From positions 1 through 8,179 of the forward strand of contig CAMWYV010000035.1 of NCBI GenBank assembly GCA_947178565.1: a stretch of 8,179 nt of DNA, written 5' to 3'. Below, piece after piece: positions 1-4,276 of the stretch. The DNA is from an uncultured Porphyromonadaceae bacterium. Lineage in GTDB: Bacteria; Bacteroidota; Bacteroidia; Bacteroidales; Muribaculaceae. The position numbers and the translations under genes were made by a program. Below the pieces are notes generated by a model. The model did no database searches, was not told the DNA's origin, and saw nothing but the letters and a program-made list of their open reading frames with translations. Within the stretch, counting starts at the first letter, position 1; each line of letters begins with the position of its first letter.

Positions 1-54
1 CGCAATGGCCAAGGGATTTTAAGTCCCTCGTGTCTACCATTCCACCATTCGAGC
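1..54 (-). tRNA. tRNA-Leu(UAA), 3' part outside the window
   Basis: The reverse strand gives a class II leucine tRNA from its 5' end (54) through the anticodon arm to the start of the variable region. The acceptor 5' strand is GCTCGAA. It is followed by TGGTGGAATGGTAGACAC, the typical tRNA-Leu D arm. The anticodon stem is AGGGA/TCCCT around the loop CTTAAAA, so the anticodon is UAA (plus-strand 19-21) and it reads UUA, and UUG by wobble. The long variable arm, T arm and 3' acceptor strand lie beyond base 1. It is downstream of the tRNA-Val pair but separated from it by a terminator, and it has its own -7 box. Confidence 0.93.
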
Positions 55-70
55 ATCAGGTTTTACCCTA

Positions 71-78
71 CAAAGGTA
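71..78 (-). promoter_or_regulatory. -7 box of the tRNA-Leu promoter
   Basis: The reverse strand reads TACCTTTG, a perfect match to the Bacteroidetes -7 pattern TAnnTTTG. It sits 16 bases before the tRNA 5' end, so transcription would start about 10 bases upstream of the mature tRNA. The same octamer precedes the tRNA-Val pair. No good -33 TTTG is visible at the expected spacing, so only the -7 part is claimed. Confidence 0.6.
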
Positions 79-136
79 AAATAATAATTTGAATGGCGCG
101 GTATCTTGCGCTAAATTAGTTTCTGTAATGATTGAC

Positions 137-166
137 AAAATAAAAGCCACTCCATACAGGCGTGGC
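137..166 (-). terminator. Terminator after the tRNA-Val pair
   Basis: On the reverse strand, GCCAC and GTGGC (plus-strand 162-166 and 146-150) form a 5-bp stem. It continues past one mismatch with two more G-C pairs and a five-base loop. The hairpin is followed directly by TTTTATTTT. This is an intrinsic terminator placed 21 bases after the 3' end of the second tRNA-Val and before the tRNA-Leu promoter, so tRNA-Val and tRNA-Leu are probably separate transcription units. Confidence 0.65.
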
Positions 167-186
167 AAAATATTCAATTGACGGGT

Positions 187-260
187 GGGCGCTGAGGGAT
201 TCGAACCCCCGACCCTCTGCTTGTAAGGCAGATGCTCTGAACCAGCTGAGCTAAGCGCCC
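187..260 (-). tRNA. tRNA-Val(UAC), copy 1
   Basis: A complete 74-base cloverleaf is read on the reverse strand. The acceptor strands GGGCGCT and AGCGCCC pair. The D arm begins with GCTCAGCTGG. The anticodon stem TCTGC/GCAGA encloses CTTACAA, giving anticodon UAC (plus-strand 223-225), and the T arm carries GGTTCGAATCC. This decodes GUA and probably other valine codons. CCA is not encoded, so it must be added enzymatically. It is base-for-base identical to the other copy 61 bases upstream and has no promoter of its own in the spacer, so the two are probably one transcript. Confidence 0.97.
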
Positions 261-321
261 GTTTAAAGTGCATTCGCAGTGATTATCGGTTCATCCTTGA
301 TTCTCCAATCTTGGATTTGGT

Positions 322-395
322 GGGCGCTGAGGGATTCGAACCCCCGACCCTCTGCTTGTAAGGCAGATGCTCTGAACCAGCTGAGCTAAGCGCCC
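322..395 (-). tRNA. tRNA-Val(UAC), copy 2
   Basis: This is an identical 74-base copy of the neighbouring tRNA-Val, with anticodon UAC at plus-strand 358-360 and the same acceptor, D, anticodon and T arms. It is the first gene of the tRNA-Val unit; its 5' end lies 19 bases after the -7 box at 415-422. The identity stops at the gene ends: the flanks share only one base on each side. The arrangement therefore looks like an old tandem duplication kept identical by gene conversion or selection, not a recent copy of a longer segment. Confidence 0.97.
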
Positions 396-414
396 GATTG
401 CTGCGAAAGCGTTG

Positions 415-445
415 CAAAGGTACGACTATTTTTTCTATCTCCAAA
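415..445 (-). promoter_or_regulatory. Promoter of the tRNA-Val pair
   Basis: The reverse strand carries TTTG (plus-strand 442-445), a 19-base spacer, then TACCTTTG (415-422). Both elements and the spacing match the promoter recognised by the primary sigma factor of Bacteroidetes. The predicted transcription start is near 408-410, giving a leader of roughly 13-15 bases before the tRNA. This is the best-matching promoter in the window. Confidence 0.8.
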
Positions 446-513
446 TTTTTTTGAATGAAAATATTTGCTGTGTGTCGAAATGGGTTGATTAATAGTGATT
501 TAATGGATGTAAA

Positions 514-550
514 AAGTTCGCCACATGAGTCCTCACGGATACATGTGGCG
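514..550 (-). terminator. Strong hairpin, likely terminator of the pfs-luxS operon
   Basis: CGCCACATG (519-527) pairs perfectly with CATGTGGCG (542-550) over 9 bp. Read on the reverse strand, a small 2x2 internal loop is followed by three more pairs closing the loop GTGA, a GNRA-type tetraloop. Immediately after the hairpin the reverse strand reads AACTTTTTAC. That T-run fits an intrinsic terminator for leftward transcripts, about 165 bases after the luxS stop. The T-run is short and offset by three bases, so another structured-RNA role is possible. On the plus strand no T-run follows. Confidence 0.5.
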
Positions 551-632
551 TAGATTATCCAACAACGTGGTTATGTTTTTGTATTCGTATAATTATCCGA
601 TGCGAAATTACTTTCATATTTCAGCCGTCACA

Positions 633-713
633 ATACCTAAAAATCGGTATTTTAATGCGATATTGGGTTTCTTCATGCCCGGATTTATCCTGGTGATACT
701 GAAAAATAGGTAT
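633..713. repeat. Two copies of an 18-base near-palindromic motif
   Basis: Copy A (633-650) is ATACCTAAAAATCGGTAT and copy B (696-713) is ATACTGAAAAATAGGTAT. They agree at 15 of 18 bases and are in the same orientation. Each is an inverted repeat with outer arms ATAC(C)/GGTAT around an A-rich centre; the arms are perfect in A and have one mismatch in B. The starts are 63 bases apart, six helical turns, so a protein dimer on each copy would face the same side. Copy B ends two bases before the luxS stop codon. The motif resembles regulator binding sites, but I cannot name the regulator. Confidence 0.55.
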
Positions 714-714
714 C

Positions 715-1197
715 TCACAGGGGATAATTAAGATTTTCGGGGGCGGGATTGTTCAAAACTTCGCCAAGAAATACAGCGGCTGCCGCTTTCGCTCCGGATA
801 GATCCATATACGAAAAATTTCCGCAGTCTCTTGGAGTGGCGCCGGGAATATTTCCGGTGAAATCTCGGATAAATGTGAAGGTTTCGCGCAGGAGCGGTAA
901 AATGTCTTCTGATGAAAGATTTCCCTGCACAAGCAGATAGTTACCGGTGAGGCATCCCATCGGACCCCAATACACAATTTTGTCTGCCCATAGCGGATGA
1001 TTTCTAAGGAATGTTGCAGCAAGATGTTCCATAGCGTGCAGTGTCTCACCGCTTAATGGTGCCTGTCGGTTTGGTTCCGTCAGTCTGATATCAAATGTGG
1101 TTATGCAGTCTCCCGAAGGAGTGGTGTCCTGACGGGATACGAATATGCCTCGGCTAAGGCGGTTATGGTCAATAGTAAAACTTGCTATCTTTTTCAT
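715..1197 (-). CDS. luxS: S-ribosylhomocysteine lyase (AI-2 synthase)
   Basis: This 160-residue cytoplasmic enzyme cleaves S-ribosylhomocysteine to homocysteine and DPD, the precursor of autoinducer-2. The length and key positions fit LuxS. The metal-binding motif HAMEH supplies His54 and His58 with catalytic Glu57, and Cys125 in DCG is the third metal ligand. Cys82 in PMGCLTG is the catalytic cysteine, and FDIR (Arg38) lines the substrate site. Many LuxS proteins have GCRTG here; the Leu form occurs in a recognised subgroup and is not a defect. The start overlaps the pfs stop by 4 bases (ATGA, 1194-1197), so the two are translationally coupled and it needs no promoter of its own. The last codons lie next to motif copy B. 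The function is secure; whether AI-2 is used as a signal or is a by-product of recycling cannot be told from sequence. Confidence 0.96.
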   Translation of the reverse strand: MKKIASFTIDHNRLSRGIFVSRQDTTPSGDCITTFDIRLTEPNRQAPLSGETLHAMEHLAATFLRNHPLWADKIVYWGPMGCLTGNYLLVQGNLSSEDILPLLRETFTFIRDFTGNIPGATPRDCGNFSYMDLSGAKAAAAVFLGEVLNNPAPENLNYPL

Positions 1198-1874
1198 ATC
1201 TTTTCGGGTAAGTTGGCAAGGAGGGTGGACAGAGTGCAGAAAGTGCCTTTAGGGGCATCGTCCCAAAAATTCTCATATTGGGAAATATTGTCTTCCTCTC
1301 CGGGGGTATCGCTGATAACTCTTATGCAGATGAAAGGGATTTTTTTGAGGCTGCACACATGGGCTATAGCCGCACTCTCCATATCAACCGCCATAGCGTC
1401 AGGATAAATCCCCCGTATTCGCGTCACTTCCTCAGCCTTAGAGATAAAGCGGTCACCGGAACATATCAGTCCTTTCAAAACGCCCTCACCGCAAAGTTGT
1501 ATAAGAGATGCCGGTGAATTGAAGAAAGCAGGACATTCAGCAGCCTGCCCCTCTTCGGTGCCGGGTCCGCACCACACATCGTGGTATGCGATTCTGTCAG
1601 CAACGACCACATCGAGCACACCGGCGCCACCACCGGCTCCTCCGGCAACTCCGGTATTTATCACCAAGTCGGGTGAGAATCGATTAATAAGCGTCAGAGT
1701 ACCGATTGCGGCATTAACTTTACCAATACCGCATTTGGTCACACATACGCTGCGTCCGGCAATCAAGCCGGTATAAAAGGTGAATCCGTCTATCGTTTCT
1801 GTGGAAGTTCCTTCAATCGACGGCAGGAGCAGCTGTAGCTCCTTGTCCATCGCTACTATTATTCCGATTGTCAT
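1194..1874 (-). CDS. mtnN: 5'-methylthioadenosine/S-adenosylhomocysteine nucleosidase
   Basis: This 226-residue cytoplasmic hydrolase, also called Pfs, removes adenine from S-adenosylhomocysteine and methylthioadenosine. The first product, S-ribosylhomocysteine, is the LuxS substrate. The sequence aligns end to end with the family. The N-terminal GIIVAMDKE contains Glu12, CGIGKVNAA and NTGVAGG build the nucleoside-phosphorylase fold, VDMESAA contains Glu166 (matching Glu174 of E. coli), and VISD contains Asp189 (matching Asp197). All three catalytic residues are present. It is the first gene of a two-gene operon with luxS, so consecutive enzymes are made from one message. The start at 1874 is chosen because the conserved N-terminus begins there and a -7 box lies about 20 bases upstream. 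Identification is firm. Confidence 0.96.
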   Translation of the reverse strand: MTIGIIVAMDKELQLLLPSIEGTSTETIDGFTFYTGLIAGRSVCVTKCGIGKVNAAIGTLTLINRFSPDLVINTGVAGGAGGGAGVLDVVVADRIAYHDVWCGPGTEEGQAAECPAFFNSPASLIQLCGEGVLKGLICSGDRFISKAEEVTRIRGIYPDAMAVDMESAAIAHVCSLKKIPFICIRVISDTPGEEDNISQYENFWDDAPKGTFCTLSTLLANLPEKI

Positions 1875-1894
1875 ATCTTTTCAAATTGTTTCTG

Positions 1895-1902
1895 CAAAAA
1901 TA
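1895..1902 (-). promoter_or_regulatory. -7 box of the pfs-luxS operon
   Basis: The reverse strand reads TATTTTTG, matching TAnnTTTG. The predicted start would leave a leader of only about 15 bases before the pfs ATG. The -33 side is weak: the nearest candidate is TTTA at plus-strand 1925-1928, 22 bases away. That stretch is also part of the -7 box for the divergent esterase gene. Confidence 0.5.
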
Positions 1903-1924
1903 CATCAATTCATAAATTCTTTTC

Positions 1925-1932
1925 TAAATTTG
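1925..1932 (+). promoter_or_regulatory. -7 box of the esterase gene
   Basis: TAAATTTG matches the Bacteroidetes -7 pattern and lies 36 bases before the chosen start codon, giving a leader of about 30 bases. I see no TTTG at the -33 distance, so this promoter may be weak or depend on an activator. It overlaps the -33 region expected for the divergent pfs promoter. Confidence 0.45.
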
Positions 1933-1968
1933 TGCATCAACTTAAGTGAGAAATCAATAATTATCATC

Positions 1969-2817
1969 ATGAAAAGACTGAATTTATTTATAATCGCTTC
2001 GGTGATAGCTGCGGCAGCGTGTGCCGGTGCTCATGGAGCGTCAGCCGTTGGTGTGGTTCAGGCGGATACTATTACCGTCAGCGGCAAGTATCTCGATGTG
2101 CCAATGAAAGTTACGGTAGTAGTACCCGAAAGCTATCTCGCAGAAAACGACACGGTGAAATATCCTGTGCTTTATCTTCTCAACGGCTATGGCGGGAACT
2201 ATAAAAACTGGGGAAAGATTTCTCCTCTCGCCCAATATGCAAATGATTACGAGTGCATAATCGTGTGCCCCTCCGGAATGAACAGCTGGTATTGGGATTC
2301 TCCGGTGCAACCGGGAATGCAGATGGAAAGTTTCATCATAAAGGAACTCATTCCCCACATAGATGCAAATTACCGCACACGCACCGACCGTCTCGGCAGG
2401 GCTGTAACCGGATTCAGTATGGGCGGTCACGGAGGTCTGTGGCTCGGCATCCGTCACAGTGACATCTTCGGCAGCGCGGGCGCAACCAGCGGTGGTGTCA
2501 ATATAATTCCTTTCCCGAAAAATTGGGAGATGAAGAAGTGGCTTGGAGAGTATGAGGAAAATCCTGACAGATGGGAGGCATATACCGTGAAGAATCTTGT
2601 GGATTCCCTCAGCCCCGATCAGCTCAACATTATTTTTGACTGCGGTACTGATGATTTCTTCTACAAAGTGAACTGCGACCTTGACAGCGCGCTAAATGCC
2701 CGCAAGATTCCGCATACTTTCATAACCTCACCGGGGGCGCACACTGCGCAATACTGGAGCAAAAGCATAGTGCCTCAGTTGCAGTATTTCAAACGGATTT
2801 GGGATGCAAAGAAATAG
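1969..2817 (+). CDS. Exported alpha/beta-hydrolase esterase (esterase D/CE1-like family)
   Basis: This 282-residue protein begins with a typical export signal: MKRLN, then a hydrophobic run (residues 6-18), then small residues. Signal peptidase I could cut after AHGASA near residue 26. A cysteine at 18 after AAA also allows a poor lipoprotein signal. The rest is an alpha/beta hydrolase of the putative-esterase family that includes feruloyl and acetyl-xylan esterases and S-formylglutathione hydrolase. LLNGYGG (70-76) forms the oxyanion region, GFSMGG holds nucleophile Ser150, DCGTDD holds the acid Asp228, and SPGAHT holds His258. The catalytic triad appears complete. No carbohydrate-binding domain is attached, and no neighbour indicates the substrate. 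The frame stays open upstream to 1780, but that part lies antisense to pfs and before the signal peptide and -7 box, so 1969 is preferred. It is transcribed alone and ends at a strong terminator. Confidence 0.88.
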   Translation: MKRLNLFIIASVIAAAACAGAHGASAVGVVQADTITVSGKYLDVPMKVTVVVPESYLAENDTVKYPVLYLLNGYGGNYKNWGKISPLAQYANDYECIIVCPSGMNSWYWDSPVQPGMQMESFIIKELIPHIDANYRTRTDRLGRAVTGFSMGGHGGLWLGIRHSDIFGSAGATSGGVNIIPFPKNWEMKKWLGEYEENPDRWEAYTVKNLVDSLSPDQLNIIFDCGTDDFFYKVNCDLDSALNARKIPHTFITSPGAHTAQYWSKSIVPQLQYFKRIWDAKK

Positions 2818-2822
2818 AAATG

Positions 2823-2852
2823 AAAACGGCTGATGGAAATCAGCCGTTTTTT
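2823..2852. terminator. Bidirectional terminator between the esterase and dgt genes
   Basis: AAAACGGCTGAT (2823-2834) pairs perfectly with ATCAGCCGTTTT (2839-2850) around the four-base loop GGAA, a 12-bp stem. Rightward transcripts end in six T's (2847-2852), a textbook terminator 5 bases after the esterase stop. Leftward transcripts from dgt meet the same stem with TTTTCATTT after it. The T-run overlaps the dgt stop codon (2851-2853), so the convergent genes share this element with almost no spacer. Confidence 0.88.
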
Positions 2853-4185
2853 AGTTGTTGATTTTTAGGCTCATGCCGTTTAGCTTCCGGTAAAGGTCAA
2901 GCGCATAGACATCAGTCATACCACTTACATGATCAACCACCGCCTGAATCTTGGTGTAAAGGTCCTCGGAATTTACGTCATACTGGCGGGGTACTTTGCT
3001 GAGAAGTAGCTGCGAGTAGTTTAGCCCCGGGTTACGCACGGCATTGATGAGTTTATCCATAAGGAAGGTGATGATGCTTGTGCCTGCGAGTTCGATATCC
3101 ACTACATCCGGCGCTTTATAAATTTTGTCCCACGACACAGCTTCGCAGCGTTTGTATCCGGTTCGTTCCGGCTCTCCTATGTGGTCTATGAGCGTTCCGG
3201 AAAATTCCCCTGCGAGAATAGCGTCTTCATTGTCAACAAATGCTTTGGAGCAGGCAAGCACCAATGCACCGATAACACAGGAGCGCAGATAGGAAATCTT
3301 TTCATTGGGGTCGTCAAGGTGCTCCATGGTGCGGGTCATCTGCCCAACTCTTTCATCGCTGAAAAATCCGAGGAATAGATCAATGACTGTATTGCTGTCA
3401 ATTATGCCGAGTTTGTGGGCATCCTCAAGATCCATTACCTCATAGCAGATGTCATCTGCCGCCTCAACGAGATACACCAGCGGGTGGCGTGCATATTTAA
3501 CTTTGTCCTCGCTGAGTTTTTTCATTCCGAGTTCAGTCGCTACCTTGATAAAGCTCTCTTTCTCGCTGGTGAAAAAACCGAATTTATTTTTATCTACCGC
3601 GAGAGTGCTCTCATACGGATATTTGACGATAGATGCGAGAGTTGGATATGTCATGGCGAATCCACCTTTTCTGCGTCCGTTAAACTGATGCGTGAGCAGA
3701 CGGAATGCATTGGCATTGCCATCAAAGCGGGTGAGATCACCCCATTGCTCAGGAGTGAGTTTATACTGTAGCTCACGACCTGCTCCCTCGCTGAAAAATG
3801 TGGATATGGCTTTTTCTCCGGAGTGACCGAACGGAGGATTGCCGAGGTCATGTGCGAGACATCCGGCGGCAACAATCTCTCCCATCGCGTCCAGTTTGTT
3901 TACCCATGGCTTGCCGGAGTATTTTTCCTTAAGCAGTATTGACACTTCATTTGCAAGTGAACGTCCTACACAAGCCACTTCAATGCTATGAGTGAGTCGG
4001 TTGTGCACAAAGATGCTTCCCGGCAGCGGGAATACCTGTGTTTTATTCTGAAGGCGCCTGAACGGAGAGGAGAAAACAAGTCGGTCATAGTCTCTGGTAA
4101 AGTCTGAGCGCAGACCCTTGCGGCTGTCATGGTAATCTTCCAGTCCGAATCTTTTGTCGCAAATAAGTTTATCCCAATGCATCAT
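2851..4185 (-). CDS. dgt: dNTP triphosphohydrolase, HD-domain (dGTPase family)
   Basis: This 444-residue cytoplasmic enzyme hydrolyses deoxynucleoside triphosphates to the nucleoside and triphosphate, setting dNTP pools. The N-terminal block SPFRRLQNKTQVFPL (40-54) is typical of the family. The HD metal site is intact: His66 in RLTHSIEV, His112-Asp113 in AHDLGNPPFGH, and an Asp in EAADDICYEV (244-245). His121 in the second motif corresponds to the conserved catalytic histidine. The length matches Bacteroidales homologues. Activity on dGTP alone or on several dNTPs cannot be read from the sequence. The gene starts with two ATG codons in a row. A -7 box ends only 5 bases before the first, so the transcript may be leaderless. 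It lies downstream of the oxidoreductase gene in the same direction, but a strong terminator separates them. Confidence 0.95.
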   Translation of the reverse strand: MMHWDKLICDKRFGLEDYHDSRKGLRSDFTRDYDRLVFSSPFRRLQNKTQVFPLPGSIFVHNRLTHSIEVACVGRSLANEVSILLKEKYSGKPWVNKLDAMGEIVAAGCLAHDLGNPPFGHSGEKAISTFFSEGAGRELQYKLTPEQWGDLTRFDGNANAFRLLTHQFNGRRKGGFAMTYPTLASIVKYPYESTLAVDKNKFGFFTSEKESFIKVATELGMKKLSEDKVKYARHPLVYLVEAADDICYEVMDLEDAHKLGIIDSNTVIDLFLGFFSDERVGQMTRTMEHLDDPNEKISYLRSCVIGALVLACSKAFVDNEDAILAGEFSGTLIDHIGEPERTGYKRCEAVSWDKIYKAPDVVDIELAGTSIITFLMDKLINAVRNPGLNYSQLLLSKVPRQYDVNSEDLYTKIQAVVDHVSGMTDVYALDLYRKLNGMSLKINN

Positions 4186-4190
4186 GAGTG

Positions 4191-4198
4191 CAAAGTTA
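4191..4198 (-). promoter_or_regulatory. -7 box of dgt
   Basis: The reverse strand reads TAACTTTG, an exact TAnnTTTG match, ending 5 bases before the first dgt ATG. With normal spacing, transcription would begin at or within a few bases of the start codon. The -33 position falls inside the terminator stem of the upstream gene; the nearest candidate there is ATTGG (plus-strand 4220-4224), giving a spacer slightly over 20 bases. Confidence 0.6.
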
Positions 4199-4200
4199 CT

Positions 4201-4245
4201 AAAAAATCAAGAGAGTGTGCCAATCCATTTGGCACACTCTCTTGA
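4201..4245 (-). terminator. Terminator of the pyruvate:ferredoxin oxidoreductase gene
   Basis: TCAAGAGAGTGTGCCAA (4207-4223) and TTGGCACACTCTCTTGA (4229-4245) form a perfect 17-bp stem with a five-base loop. Read leftward it is followed by six T's (plus-strand A4201-A4206). This is a strong intrinsic terminator, beginning 31 bases after the oxidoreductase stop codon. Confidence 0.92.
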
Positions 4246-4276
4246 ATTCAATAGGGGATGAAAAACGTGTTCTTGG

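Larger units (their letters stand above)
446..714. other. Intergenic region with structure but no convincing protein gene
   Basis: This AT-rich stretch lies between the tRNA-Val promoter and the 3' end of luxS. An open frame of 68 codons at 525-731 on the plus strand runs through a strong hairpin and into the luxS 3' end. It lacks recognisable protein features, so it is not called a gene. The region holds the hairpin at 519-550 and the first and most of the second copy of an 18-base motif (633-650 and 696-713). A weaker 7-bp inverted repeat with one wobble pair lies at 584-606. Since luxS is read leftward into this DNA, it is probably the 3' untranslated part of the pfs-luxS mRNA. Confidence 0.6.

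Noticed and set aside
525..731. Plus-strand open frame of 68 codons in the intergenic region
   Set aside because: It runs through a strong hairpin and both copies of the 18-base motif and ends inside luxS antisense. It has no recognisable domain and no -7 box at a suitable distance. A non-coding structured region explains it better.
741..1197. LuxS lacking the Arg of the common GCRTG motif taken as a degraded enzyme
   Set aside because: The catalytic Cys, the metal ligands and Glu57 are all intact, and PMGCLTG is known from active-type LuxS subgroups, so this is a normal variant.
1780..1968. N-terminal extension of the esterase by 63 codons
   Set aside because: It lies antisense to the pfs start and upstream of both the -7 box and a clear signal peptide, so translation most likely begins at 1969.
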